Shown here: in pieces, positions 7,845-17,526 of the stretch
How positions within the stretch are numbered: position 1 is the first letter of the stretch
How the letters are laid out: the number at the start of each line of letters is the position of its first letter
Source: Oscillatoria princeps RMCB-10
GTDB lineage: Bacteria > Cyanobacteriota > Cyanobacteriia > Cyanobacteriales > Oscillatoriaceae
NCBI GenBank assembly: GCA_019359235.1
Contig: JAHHHT010000009.1
Location: 241,177-305,176, forward strand
DNA length: 64,000 bases
Direction: 5' to 3'
Position numbers and translations under genes: made by a program
The notes under the pieces: generated by a model
Told to the model about the DNA's origin: nothing
The model's database searches: none
What the model saw: only the letters and a program-made list of their open reading frames with translations

Positions 7845-10800
7845 TTAACTGCCAAACACTCCCCCCTCCCCTCTCGCCATTGCTTCCAACTGCCGGCGCA
7901 CCCCCTCTGGGCGCAGCCAACCGTAGCCGGCGCATCCGAGGGTGTGGAGCAATCCTTGAAACTCCTCCTCAGTCCAACTGGGGGAAACAATGGACTGCAT
8001 AACTGGCACAGCATCCCCACCGCACTCCGCCATAAACTCAGGCGTGCGCAGCCTCAAGAATGCCTCAAGATAAGGTCTAGCCCCCTCATCCCAATCTGCG
8101 GGTTGCCGGTGTTCCAGCTCCCAGTCTAAAACCCACAGTTTCAGGGTTTTGTCCCAACTCCCCGACAGGGCAAATCTGCCATCCGGGCTCAGATACACTG
8201 AGCTCACCCTGCCTGTATGTCCCTCAAAAATGCGCAAGGGCCACCCCGTTGCCACTTCCCACAGTTTCAGGGTTTTGTCCCCACTCCACGACAGGGCAAA
8301 TCTGCCATCCGGGCTCAGACACACTGAGGACACCGATTCTGCATGTCTCTGAAAAGTGCGCAAGCACTGCCCCGTTGCCACATCCCACAGTTTCAGGGTT
8401 TCGTCCCCACTCCCCGACAGGGCAAATCTGCCATCCGGGCTCAGACACACTGAGCTCACCGAGTCTGTATGTCCCTCAAAAGTGCGCAAGCATCGCCCCG
8501 TTGCCACTTCCCACAGTTTCAGGGTATTGTCCCGACTCCCCGACAGGGCAAATCTGCCATCCGGGCTCAGACACACTGAGAGTACCCAGTCTGTATGTCC
8601 CTCAAAAGTGCGCAAGCACCGCCCCGCTGCCACTTCCCACAGTTTCAGGGTATCGTCCCCACTCCCCGACAGGGCAAATCTGCCATCCGGGCTCAGACAC
8701 ACTGAGAACACATAGCTTGTATGTCCGGCAAAAGTGCGCAAGGGCCGCCCCGTGGCCACATCCCACAGTTTCAGGGTTTTGTCCCCACTCCCCGACAGGG
8801 CAAAGAAGCCATCCGGGCTCAGACACACTGAGTACACCGATTCTGTATGTCCCTCAAAAGTGCGCAAGCACCGCCCCGTTGCCACTTCCCACAGTTTCAG
8901 GGTATTGTCCTCACTCCCCGACAGGGCAAATCTGCCATCCGGGCTCAGACACACTGAGTACACATATCTTGTATGTCCGGCAAATGTGGCACTTTCCCAG
9001 CCGCCCAGAAATGCTTTCCGGGGTAAGCGGATATATAGACTTGCCCAAGCCTTGACAGCTTGCTCTCGGCGGCTGTATCCCGGTTGCGCGCGCGCCGTCT
9101 GAATATGTCCCGCCGCCGCTGCCCAGTCACCCCGTCCCACAGCCGCTCGTGCCAGTGCCATTTCCCGCTTATAAGTCTGGCTAATTTCGAGAATGGTTTC
9201 CGTTGCCACCATCTGGGATAATATCAGCGGTGCTTGATAGGCATTCGTCGAGCCAACTGCCCACAGTTTCACGGTATCGTCCCAACTTCCCGACAGGGCA
9301 AATCTGCCATCCAGGCTCAGACACACTGAGGACACCTTGTTTGCATGTCCCTCAAAAGTGCGCAAGCACCGCCCCGTTACCACTTCCCACAGTTTCAGGG
9401 TTTTGTCAGAACTCCCCGACAGGGCAAATCTGCCATCCGGGCTCAGACACACTGAGCTCACCGAGTGTGTATGTCCCTCAAAAGTGCGCAAGCACCGCCC
9501 CGTTGCCACATCCCACAGTTTCAGGGTTTCGTCCCAACTCCCCGACAGGGCAAATCTGCCATCCGGGCTCAGACACACTGAGTTCACCGAGTTTGCATGT
9601 CCCTCAAAGGTGCGCAAGCACTGCCCTGTTGCCACTTCCCACAGTTTCAGGGTTTTGTCCCCACTCCCCGACAGGGCAAATCTGCCATCCGGGCTCAGAC
9701 ACACTGAGGACACCCCGCCTGTACTCTCAAAGGTGCGCAAGCATCGCCCCGTTGCCACTTCCCACAGTTTCAGGGTTACCCCACTCCCCGACAGGGCAAA
9801 TCTGCCATCCGGGCTCAGACACACTGAGGACACCCCGCCTGTATGTCCCTCAAAAGTGCGCAAGCACCGCCCCGTTGCCACTTCCCACAGTTTCAGGGTT
9901 TTCTCCTTACTCCCCGACAGGGCAAATCTGCCATCCGGGCTCAGACACACTGAGTTCACAAAGTATGTATGTCCCTCAAAAGTGCGAAAGCACGGCGGCC
10001 ATGTTGCCACTTCCCACAGTTTCAGGGTATTGTCCTCACTCCCCGACAGGGCAAATCTGCCATCCGGGCTCAGACACACTGAGTTCACATAGTCTGTATG
10101 TTTCCCAAAAGTGTCCAATAAGCACTTTGAGTTGGGCAATCTTTCTCTCGCTAATTTGAGCGCCGCCTGTACCGGCGAAGTGTTTGCTGAATCACTTTTG
10201 ACTGCAACCGAAACATCATCGCCCTTATGCTTCGCCTTTACTGCCCCTTCTCCTGGAATACTCTCCAGAGTCTGAATTGCCGCCTGGCAATAATCCCGCT
10301 CTAAATGCACCAAACCCAGGAGATAGTTAGGAAGCCAATGCCCCGGATGTGAATTCCGCACCCACTCCAATTCTCTGACGAGAGTATTATCATTTATCCT
10401 AAGAGTGCGCCACAAAATCAAACCCCGGTTGTAAATCGATTCCGGATGTTGCGTTTCCAGCTGCAGCGCTTTCTCCCACAGCTGCAGCGCCTCCTCCTGC
10501 TTGCCCAAATCCACCAGCGACACCGCCCGGTTGTTGAGGCTGTCCGCCATGTCCTCATCGGCACTCGGTTCCAGGCGCGGGTAAACTTCCCCCATCACTT
10601 GCTCGTAACTCCCCTGCAGTTCTTTCGCCACTGCTAACATATTGCGGTAGCGCTTCTGCTGGTTTTTCCGAAAGCAGCGCCGCAGAATCGCCGCCACCGA
10701 ATTCGGCATTTGCGGAACACCGGCATCCTCTCGCTCCCCCCGCAGGTACGCTTCCAGCACGTGGCGGGCGATAGTGCCTTTCTGCCAAGTTCTCTCCCCA

Positions 10801-11546
10801 ACAAACATCTCCAGCACCGACAGCGCCCACCCCCACATATCCGTGCGCCGCGTCAGCTTTTCTCCCCTATCTTGTTCCGGCGAGCAATACGCGGGAGTCA
10901 TCCCCATATAAGTCCCCATCACGCTGCCCAATGCCTCAAACCCCGCCGCAAAAACAGGGGAATTTCCCTCTTTCTCCCCCCCTGGATAAGGAGCAATTGG
11001 GGGGAATTCTCCCGCCGGGGCTACAATCTTTCCCCTCGCCAGCCCAAAATCCGTTACTTTCACCGCACACTTAGGCGTCACCATCACATTTCCCGGCTTG
11101 ACATCCTGGTGAATCAGCCCCTGTTCGTGAGCGTAATGCAGCCCCCACGCAAACTGAATTGCAATATCAAGGATGCGTTTCAAACTGGCACGCTCACCAC
11201 CGGCATACAGCCTGCCATCATAAATCCAGTCGTGCAACGTTCCCCCCGCCACATATTCGGCAAACACCACCGGATTCCCCTCAATCCGCCGCACATAATA
11301 GCAGCTTACCGTGTGAGGGTGCAGCCCCAAATTCACCCAAGTTTCCGCCTCCCGCTCAAAGTTCTCCACACCTCCCGCCGCCGCCACAGCTTCTGGTTTC
11401 GGGATTTTCACCGCCAGGTCAATATTCCACCCCAAGTGCCGCACTTTGCAGACTTTGCCAAAACTCCCCTCCCCCAAAGAGCCGGTGACTTGGTATAAAT
11501 TGAGAATGACATCACCCACATTCCACTGCGTAGATTCCTCCGGCAT
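7845..11546 (-). CDS. Ser/Thr protein kinase with TPR-like region and 14 WD40 repeats
   Basis: A 1233-residue Hanks-type kinase. The P-loop GEGSFGKV is at 25-32, the ATP lysine in LAVKIP at 48, the catalytic loop HQDVKPGN at 146-153 and DFG at 166-168. The HRD arginine is replaced by Gln, which usually means no activation-loop phosphorylation control. A TPR-like segment (about 335-400) follows. Then come seven WD40 repeats (about 465-770), a helical linker, seven more (about 850-1165), and a C-terminal helical domain (about 1170-1225). Two seven-bladed propellers are therefore expected. Blades are almost identical (VCLSPDGRFALSGS in nearly all). Blade 3 of the first propeller lacks residues in GSGVTLKLW and in its terminal GH, which looks like small slippage deletions. 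The substrate is unknown. The propellers probably bind partner proteins. Confidence 0.95.
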   Translation of the reverse strand: MPEESTQWNVGDVILNLYQVTGSLGEGSFGKVCKVRHLGWNIDLAVKIPKPEAVAAAGGVENFEREAETWVNLGLHPHTVSCYYVRRIEGNPVVFAEYVAGGTLHDWIYDGRLYAGGERASLKRILDIAIQFAWGLHYAHEQGLIHQDVKPGNVMVTPKCAVKVTDFGLARGKIVAPAGEFPPIAPYPGGEKEGNSPVFAAGFEALGSVMGTYMGMTPAYCSPEQDRGEKLTRRTDMWGWALSVLEMFVGERTWQKGTIARHVLEAYLRGEREDAGVPQMPNSVAAILRRCFRKNQQKRYRNMLAVAKELQGSYEQVMGEVYPRLEPSADEDMADSLNNRAVSLVDLGKQEEALQLWEKALQLETQHPESIYNRGLILWRTLRINDNTLVRELEWVRNSHPGHWLPNYLLGLVHLERDYCQAAIQTLESIPGEGAVKAKHKGDDVSVAVKSDSANTSPVQAALKLARERLPNSKCLLDTFGKHTDYVNSVCLSPDGRFALSGSEDNTLKLWEVATWPPCFRTFEGHTYFVNSVCLSPDGRFALSGSKEKTLKLWEVATGRCLRTFEGHTGGVSSVCLSPDGRFALSGSGVTLKLWEVATGRCLRTFESTGGVSSVCLSPDGRFALSGSGDKTLKLWEVATGQCLRTFEGHANSVNSVCLSPDGRFALSGSWDETLKLWDVATGRCLRTFEGHTHSVSSVCLSPDGRFALSGSSDKTLKLWEVVTGRCLRTFEGHANKVSSVCLSLDGRFALSGSWDDTVKLWAVGSTNAYQAPLILSQMVATETILEISQTYKREMALARAAVGRGDWAAAAGHIQTARAQPGYSRREQAVKAWASLYIRLPRKAFLGGWESATFAGHTRYVYSVCLSPDGRFALSGSEDNTLKLWEVATGRCLRTFEGHTESVYSVCLSPDGFFALSGSGDKTLKLWDVATGRPLRTFAGHTSYVFSVCLSPDGRFALSGSGDDTLKLWEVAAGRCLRTFEGHTDWVLSVCLSPDGRFALSGSRDNTLKLWEVATGRCLRTFEGHTDSVSSVCLSPDGRFALSGSGDETLKLWDVATGQCLRTFQRHAESVSSVCLSPDGRFALSWSGDKTLKLWEVATGWPLRIFEGHTGRVSSVYLSPDGRFALSGSWDKTLKLWVLDWELEHRQPADWDEGARPYLEAFLRLRTPEFMAECGGDAVPVMQSIVSPSWTEEEFQGLLHTLGCAGYGWLRPEGVRRQLEAMARGEGGVFGS

Positions 11547-12097
11547 GGCACACCCCGCCCCCTCACACGGTATAATGATGGTTTAATGTTAGCAGATCGG
11601 GGGGTGCCGGTGGGGGGAGTTGCCGATGCCGTCAAACAGTTCGCTTCGCGATTAACCGGAATTAGTTTAATTTTTAGCCGCACGATGCCGGTATATAAAG
11701 GGGTTTAGCCTATTAAGTTTTATAAATTACGTTTAATCACTTTACTTACACTCCTGTGGGGTCAAGAGCGGGACCGGCAATCGGGAGGCAGCAGGCGGGT
11801 GGGAGGAGCTGTGGGGTTGGCCAGGATGCCGGTGAGACGAAGGACGGCATGATATAGCAGCAGTCATATTGGTTAGGACATCAGTGACCTAGGGAAAAAG
11901 GCGTAGGGCAGGCGAGACGCCTGCCCTCTTGATCTAATGTCCTAACCTAAGTGCATACTGCTATATAGGGTTTCTCATATTAGTGAGGTACTGAGAAACC
12001 CGGTTTCGTAGGGGCGGTGCCACCCACGGAGACCGCCCCTTCCGGGTTTCTGGGCCATAGAGTAGGAACGCACCCTACCTATCTTGCCGGTTAAATA
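11547..12097. other. intergenic region with two repeat elements
   Basis: No gene supported. Holds a family-C element (11853-11965) and a truncated family-A element (about 11963-12055: GAGGTACTGAGAAACCCGG, a GGGGCGG hairpin, then CCGGGTTTCTGGG). A GGAACGCACCCTACCT stretch at about 12067 resembles one arm of the hairpin in the 7.1-7.6 kb array. Confidence 0.55.
11853..11965. repeat. family-C miniature inverted-repeat element
   Basis: About 113 bp with long imperfect terminal inverted repeats: TATAGCAGCAGTCATATT...GGTTAGGACAT on the left, ATGTCCTAACC...GCATACTGCTATA on the right. The centre contains the palindrome GGGCAGGCGAGACGCCTGCCC. Related copies are at 49326-49434 and (half) 39873-39928. 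No coding capacity. Confidence 0.75.
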
Positions 12098-14479
12098 TCA
12101 CCGGCTCCGCCGCAAAAGCGAGCGCAACTTCTGTAGCGGATTTTGGTTATTTCGCGGCTTCAACTCCCGCAAACGCCGGCGCAAAGGCTCGTGATTCACC
12201 GGCTCCCCCGCATACCGCCAGCGCACATAAGCTTCGGAAATTTCATCAATCACCGCAGCAGTTGCCGGTGGGGCGTGCCGGTGCGACTCCCGGGCGTACT
12301 CCAAAGGCGTCTGCGCCGGGTGCTTGCGCAAACCTTGAGTTGCCAAAACCCCCAGCATTTGCTGGTAAACACTCTCCATTGCCGGCAGCTTACCCAGCCA
12401 CCGCCGGTAGCGCCAAACCCGCCACTGATTCCAGCCCAGCCAGCCCAGAAAGCCCAGACAAATTGCCAAAATCAAGCCGGTGAAAAGCCCCAGCCACCCC
12501 CGGAACAGAAAATTCCAAAACCAGGCAACAATTCCCAAAACAAAAGAAGCGATCGCACCAAACACCGTATTAAACAAACCAGCAACCGGCGAAGGCAGCC
12601 AGCCCGCCACCCACCGCCAAAACTGCCGCACCACACTAAACGGCTCGTAATCCTCAAGCGACGGCGGAACCACATCATGTCCCGGAATCGGGTCAAAAGC
12701 AAACCAGCCGTGACCTGGGAAATACACCTCCGCCATCCCGTAAGCGTCCGTATTGCTGACAATATAGTAGCCGGTGAACGGATTGAACTGTCCAGGAGCG
12801 TAGCCCACCACCAGCCGCGCCGGAATGCCAATCGAACGCAGCATCACCGTCAGAACCGTAGAGAAGTGGTCGGGATAGCCCCCCTTATATTTAAACAGGA
12901 AAGCTTCCACCAAATCTTCCTTTTCACCCAAATACGGGATATCTTCGATAGTGTAGTGCTGCTTCAGATATTGAGCCAGATAGAGAGCCTTTTCGTAGGC
13001 TGACTTAACCTCTGTTTGCGGCGTTCTCGCCACCTGTTGCTTAGCGTAATTTGCTAAAATTTGCTCAGTGAGCTGCCGCACTTTATCAGCAGTTTTCGGA
13101 GGGACTTGCAAGTAGTGCTGCTGGATTTCCTTGTAATTGCGGACAGTCTTGGGAGACACCGGCGGCGCTTTGCCCAAGAGCGTGCGGTTGCGGTAGGGAA
13201 CCTGAGAAACCACCGTGTAAGTGATCCCCTCCGCCAGCCCCACCGGCGCTCGCAAACCCCCCTCCGCATCCACCGCTATTTTCGGCGTAGGGAAATAAAC
13301 TTGCCACGGCTGAGCTAAGGCGGGAATCAAATTAGGCATATCCGAGACAGCCGTAAAAGTCTGAATCACCTCCCGCGTGCCGCTGACGGTTGGCTCCAGC
13401 GTCAGCACAAATTGGTAAGACCAGGAAAGGCGCTCCTTAGTTTCAGCTTGCTCATTGCGGGTTATCTCCCAACCCTGGCCGGTGTAGCGGTCAAACGCCA
13501 GCACGCGCCAAAAACCCTCCGCCTGAGAGCGCACCCGCATCACCACCCTGGGTTTCATTTTACCCCGAAGGTTCATATTCATCCGGGTGTTAAAGCCGTA
13601 GTAAAACGTATCGTCAACTTTACCGGGCCCCTCTTCTGGAGATGCCGAGCCGGTACCGTTTTCCCCCTCAGTTCCGCCTTTGCCACCGCGCGGATTGAAA
13701 ATGCGGCTGGTGTCAAAATTCCCCTGGATATCGATGGGAGCGCTCACCGGAAAAGTCCGCAACTGGTAGCCCGGAAACCGGGGCAGCAGAGCAAAAATAC
13801 CCAGCCCTATTACCACAACTACCGTGAAAAGTAAAGCGTAAAAACCCAAAAAGTTTTGAGTTTCTTTTGTCTTTCTTTTTGCTTCTTGGTTCTTAGTTCT
13901 TGCTGCTAGCAGTCCCAGGCGCGAGCGGTAATCCAGAACCAAAGTTGGCAGAGCGAGCGCCAAAAATAGCAGCAACAAAGGGCCGAAGGCTAGCGTTTGA
14001 GAGAGAGTGCCGGCAACTCCCAGAAGAATCAGCCCAATCACCATAGAATAGCCCAAATCCTTGCGGCGGGGCAAGTCAAAGCTGTGGAGCACCTGGACTT
14101 GGATCAGCAGCTGAGCCAAGACGATGCGGGTGTCATTCGTAGCGTCTCTAACCGAAGCGAAAAGCCCTTGGAAAAAGAACGCCAGCGCCACCAGCATGCC
14201 AATAGCCAGCAAGAACTTCACCGGGACATTGCGTTCCCGACGCCGGTGCCAGCTCCAAATCCCCCCAACAATACTTAGCGGCACAGCCCACCAGCTCAGC
14301 TGAGTCTCTGCCGCAATATCAGTGGCCACAATCCCAACAATAACCAGCGCCTGCACCAGCACCCGCAGCCAGATAGACTCCTCTGGCACAGGTCGGGGCA
14401 GCTCCTTGAGGCGCTGCCACAACTGACCTATAACGGGTGCGGAACGCAGTTGCCGAATCCCAGACGACGAATTAGACAT
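12098..14479 (-). CDS. TgpA-like membrane protein with a transglutaminase-like domain lacking the catalytic Cys
   Basis: A 793-residue protein of the DUF3488/TgpA type. The N-terminal half has several membrane helices (about residues 40-245), then an extracytoplasmic region with the transglutaminase-core fold (about 500-605), then membrane helices (about 625-690) and a cytoplasmic tail. In active members the core reads GYC(E/D)xFA and later HAWVEVY. Here the sequence is GGYPDHFSTVLTVML, with Pro536 at the Cys position, and DAYGMAEVYF, with Tyr580 at the His position. Only the Asp of FDPIPGH remains of the triad. It is therefore probably a binding or structural pseudo-transglutaminase. It follows patU3 by 123 bp on the same strand. 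Confidence 0.9.
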   Translation of the reverse strand: MSNSSSGIRQLRSAPVIGQLWQRLKELPRPVPEESIWLRVLVQALVIVGIVATDIAAETQLSWWAVPLSIVGGIWSWHRRRERNVPVKFLLAIGMLVALAFFFQGLFASVRDATNDTRIVLAQLLIQVQVLHSFDLPRRKDLGYSMVIGLILLGVAGTLSQTLAFGPLLLLFLALALPTLVLDYRSRLGLLAARTKNQEAKRKTKETQNFLGFYALLFTVVVVIGLGIFALLPRFPGYQLRTFPVSAPIDIQGNFDTSRIFNPRGGKGGTEGENGTGSASPEEGPGKVDDTFYYGFNTRMNMNLRGKMKPRVVMRVRSQAEGFWRVLAFDRYTGQGWEITRNEQAETKERLSWSYQFVLTLEPTVSGTREVIQTFTAVSDMPNLIPALAQPWQVYFPTPKIAVDAEGGLRAPVGLAEGITYTVVSQVPYRNRTLLGKAPPVSPKTVRNYKEIQQHYLQVPPKTADKVRQLTEQILANYAKQQVARTPQTEVKSAYEKALYLAQYLKQHYTIEDIPYLGEKEDLVEAFLFKYKGGYPDHFSTVLTVMLRSIGIPARLVVGYAPGQFNPFTGYYIVSNTDAYGMAEVYFPGHGWFAFDPIPGHDVVPPSLEDYEPFSVVRQFWRWVAGWLPSPVAGLFNTVFGAIASFVLGIVAWFWNFLFRGWLGLFTGLILAICLGFLGWLGWNQWRVWRYRRWLGKLPAMESVYQQMLGVLATQGLRKHPAQTPLEYARESHRHAPPATAAVIDEISEAYVRWRYAGEPVNHEPLRRRLRELKPRNNQNPLQKLRSLLRRSR

Positions 14480-14602
14480 AACAGAGCTTCTCAGCGATTA
14501 GCTATCAGCTTTGTGTCTATTGTCGGTCGTCTGCCGGTCAGCTGTCAGGTTTTGTGGGGGGTGTCCTTGATTTAAAGCCCCAGTGCGAGCGTGCGAGCGT
14601 GC

Positions 14603-15655
14603 CTACGGCTTAGGGCAGATGGCAAACACCAGAGGTTTCTGGTCTTGGTTGTGGAACCGGACTTCCAGAGAGTAAGTCTGGTCTGGTTGTGGGTCGAATA
14701 CTTCCACGCTCAGACAGCCCTCATCCGGGCGCTGTGAGGTTGCTCGGGTTTCGCCGCAGCGAATGTCCAAGCTGCCGCCGCAGGGCAGGTGGCACTGAAC
14801 CCGCAGCCGGGGAAACTCAGCCCCAGACTGGTATTCTGCCTCCAGATGCAGCATGCCGGCGGCAGTCAGCCACTGCCGGTGTTTGTGCGGCTGGACTGGC
14901 GAGACATCCACAGTCAGAGAGCCAATAATATCCTGCGCCGCCAGCAGCGACAGAACCATTTGCTGGCGGGGCGTCGCGGCTTCGTAGGTGCGGGGCAAAT
15001 CAGTCTGAGCGAGTAGAGACGCCAAATTGCGGGGTTCCTGTCTGCCCCGCTGAGTCTCCGCCCACCTGAGCACCAGCCCAGTGACCTCATTGAGCGTTTG
15101 GGGCTGGCCCGGAAACAGAGCCTCCACAGCCCGCACCAATTTAGCCCCCTGTCGCAGGGAGGATTGCACCAAGTCCTGGCACCGCTCTAGCAGTTGGGCT
15201 AAAACGGGTTCTGGAACCGGAACCGGCAGATTGAGGGAAAGGAACTGGGGAGTCCAGAGCGGCTCGGGAACTTTCTCCTCCAAGAGGTAGTCTGGATAGT
15301 CAGACACATCACTTTCCCAGGGGAACAGCGGTGGCTTCCGCTGGATCTCAGTTTTGACTCGACGCTTCAGGAGCGCATAAAAACGATCTTGCACGGCAGG
15401 TATTTCTCCCATTTTGAGTTGTTGACCGCCTCGATCCGGGGGGAAAGCCTCGGACGCACAGTGACTGGAGAGCGAGGGGCTCGCCTCCTCCGAATCCAGG
15501 GGGTCTGTGTCAGCCAACTCCAGGTCTTCCACCCCGTCACTGCCCGCATCAGTCCCGGGACTGGAGGGTTCTCCATCCCGGGAAGAGGCATTTGTGGGGG
15601 GGTCCTGTAAAAGCCAAGCGAACAAACTTTGTAGCGCTTCTGAGTCGTTATTCAT
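14603..15655 (-). CDS. patU3: PatU3-like protein
   Basis: A 350-residue protein whose start codon overlaps the end of the upstream hetZ gene by 8 bp, implying translational coupling. The N-terminal 80 residues are acidic, Ser/Pro-rich and probably disordered. The middle (about 95-240) is helical. The C-terminal third is strand-rich and ends VRFHNQDQKPLVFAICPKP. In Anabaena the gene after hetZ is patU3, which affects heterocyst patterning. The assignment rests chiefly on position, length and architecture, because PatU3 has no simple active-site motif to confirm. A non-heterocystous host is possible, as these genes also occur in other filamentous cyanobacteria. Confidence 0.65.
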   Translation of the reverse strand: MNNDSEALQSLFAWLLQDPPTNASSRDGEPSSPGTDAGSDGVEDLELADTDPLDSEEASPSLSSHCASEAFPPDRGGQQLKMGEIPAVQDRFYALLKRRVKTEIQRKPPLFPWESDVSDYPDYLLEEKVPEPLWTPQFLSLNLPVPVPEPVLAQLLERCQDLVQSSLRQGAKLVRAVEALFPGQPQTLNEVTGLVLRWAETQRGRQEPRNLASLLAQTDLPRTYEAATPRQQMVLSLLAAQDIIGSLTVDVSPVQPHKHRQWLTAAGMLHLEAEYQSGAEFPRLRVQCHLPCGGSLDIRCGETRATSQRPDEGCLSVEVFDPQPDQTYSLEVRFHNQDQKPLVFAICPKP

Positions 15656-16844
15656 TGGTAGATGTACCCTCTCCGGACACTAAACGATTGCGAATCTCCC
15701 AGGCTTGCTCGAGCAGCTTAAACCACCGTTTCTGCACTTGGTTAAGTGTGCAGCCCAAAGCTTGCGCGATCGCTGCATCGGGCAGTCCTTGCTGTTTTAA
15801 CCGTAGCAATTCTGACTGGCTCGGGCCAATTTTAGACTGCAATTCTTGCCACTGCTGGGGCATAAGGCCGAGGTTGTGTTCCAAATCGGCTTCCAGCCAC
15901 TGGTGGACGAGTTCCCAGCGGTGGCGGAGCGCAAACCGAATCAGGTGGTATTTGAAGCGCTGCTGCAAATAGTCCCGCTGGCGGGGAGTCAAGCCCAGAA
16001 TCGCCTCAATTTCCGGTGCCGGCAAATCTTGCAAGCGCAGGGCGAAGTAGTCGGCACAGTCGCTTTGCTGGTTCGCTTCCAGGTAGGCGATCAGTTCTTT
16101 AATCACCTCAGAGCGCAGATCGTCTACCATCAGCTCTGGTTCCTGGGCCACCATCTGCTCCCGCACCTGCTGCACCGAGGTGTCATTCCAAGTCTGGTCT
16201 GACTCCACACCTGCTCCCTCAGCCGCCTGCTCCATATCCACAGCCGTTTCCGGGGGTTGCTGCTGGGAGAAGGTTTGCGCCCGCAGAACGATCAGCTGCT
16301 GGCTGCGGTTCCCCCGCAGCGGGATGCGCCGCTTCCCGTAGCGCTCCGAGAAGGCCATATACTCGGCCAGTTCCAGCAGGGTTTGCGGAGTGTATTTCGA
16401 GCTCAGCTGGGCTTCCCGGCGAAAGGCGTTCAGGGACTCTACGTAAAACTGCTGGAGAAAATCTTCAATCAGGAGCAGGCGAGCTTGATAGCTCGACTGT
16501 GCGTGGGGAGGGGTGATATAACGGTAAACAATGGCGCTCAGGGTGCTGTGCAGTTCTATCCGCCCCTGCCGGTACCCCAGCTTGTAATAATTGAGACATT
16601 GCTGCAGGCGGTGCCGAGCCAAGGTTGTCGCCCAGGCTTCCACCTCTCCGGAAGCTTGAATGCGCTTGCTTTCCCTGCAGATGCGGGTTACTTCTGCGGC
16701 GATCCGGGTCGCGACGTCCCGGCAGTTGTGTTCGGATGCCCGAGTTGACTGCCCCAGTTCATTATATAACAGCTGAAATATTGCTTCCACGCCAAAGCAG
16801 CTCTCCCATTTGATGGTTATACGCGCTGTGCATTCCCCTCGCAC
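15648..16844 (-). CDS. hetZ: HetZ-family regulator
   Basis: A 398-residue protein recognised as HetZ by the conserved N-terminal half (IFQLLYNELGQSTRASEHN, CRDVATRIAAEV, ELHSTLSAIVYRYI, LLELAEYMAFSERYGKRRIP). HetZ controls early heterocyst differentiation in Anabaena and is widespread in filamentous cyanobacteria. The C-terminal part (about 345-390) carries a sigma-region-4-like helix-turn-helix (LLRLKQQGLPDAAIAQALG, then a recognition helix CTLNQVQKRWFKL), consistent with DNA binding. The start is a GTG at 16844. No in-frame ATG lies upstream of the conserved IFQLLY segment, so the exact N-terminus is uncertain. The 118-bp gap to the divergent gene at 16963 probably holds both promoters. Confidence 0.8.
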   Translation of the reverse strand: MRGECTARITIKWESCFGVEAIFQLLYNELGQSTRASEHNCRDVATRIAAEVTRICRESKRIQASGEVEAWATTLARHRLQQCLNYYKLGYRQGRIELHSTLSAIVYRYITPPHAQSSYQARLLLIEDFLQQFYVESLNAFRREAQLSSKYTPQTLLELAEYMAFSERYGKRRIPLRGNRSQQLIVLRAQTFSQQQPPETAVDMEQAAEGAGVESDQTWNDTSVQQVREQMVAQEPELMVDDLRSEVIKELIAYLEANQQSDCADYFALRLQDLPAPEIEAILGLTPRQRDYLQQRFKYHLIRFALRHRWELVHQWLEADLEHNLGLMPQQWQELQSKIGPSQSELLRLKQQGLPDAAIAQALGCTLNQVQKRWFKLLEQAWEIRNRLVSGEGTSTNE

Positions 16845-16962
16845 GAGCAGCTACAATTAAGCTGGTGAGCGGGGACAGTAGATTGAAAATTTGAGTTTTA
16901 GAGTTTAGATTTTAGATGGCTGTACCGCTCCACTCAAAATAGAAGATTATCTTAAGATTGAG

Positions 16963-17451
16963 ATGGATTTAGACCGACAGATTCAAGCCCTGATTGAAAG
17001 TGCGCCCCGAGATGGAACGACGCCTCAGATTGTGGCCGCGATCGCACCCGCACTGAAAACCCTCGCAGGCCAACTGCGCCATTCCGAGTATTACATCCTG
17101 CAAACCCTGAACCGCGACTGGGTTGTGACCACTTTAAGCAATCGGGCCCAACCAAAGGTCGAGAAAAAAGTGATTTATGCTTACCCCACCCGCAAAGACG
17201 CAGCTGCGGCAGGTTATGCTCCCCAAAACCCTCAACTGATTGCTTCCCCGATTCCCGTGACCCACATTTTATTTCAAATGGTGGCCCTGGACACCGTTGA
17301 CAGCATCGTTTTCTTTGAGACATCCGGCAATCTGGAAGTCGGGACCGAAGTCCGGCGGGAAGATGTGCAAAATCTGATTCAAGGCCAGTTGCAGCAACTT
17401 CTGCCACCCCCGGCACGCCGTACCGGGAATCTTCCCCCTGATATTGCCTGA
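16963..17451 (+). CDS. conserved cyanobacterial protein of unknown function
   Basis: A 162-residue soluble protein, mixed alpha/beta, with no signal peptide or membrane helix. Visible features are an N-terminal helical segment (MDLDRQIQALIESAPRDG), a central YYILQTLNRDWVVTTLSNR strand pair and a FFETSGNLEVGTEVRRED segment near the C-terminus. The family looks familiar as a cyanobacterial conserved hypothetical, but no function is known to me. It is transcribed divergently from hetZ and convergently with sds, so it interrupts the otherwise minus-strand block. Confidence 0.8.
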   Translation: MDLDRQIQALIESAPRDGTTPQIVAAIAPALKTLAGQLRHSEYYILQTLNRDWVVTTLSNRAQPKVEKKVIYAYPTRKDAAAAGYAPQNPQLIASPIPVTHILFQMVALDTVDSIVFFETSGNLEVGTEVRREDVQNLIQGQLQQLLPPPARRTGNLPPDIA

Positions 17452-17526
17452 GTTGGGATTGGCATGAAGGCGGAACGGTGAAAGATGAATCAAACGATTC
17501 CTCCAGCGTCATTCCTCCTTCCCCCT

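Noticed and set aside
8249..10159. Long plus-strand reading frames full of repeated motifs
   Set aside because: They are the reverse strand of the WD40-coding repeats of the kinase gene at 7845-11546. The repeat period keeps several frames open.
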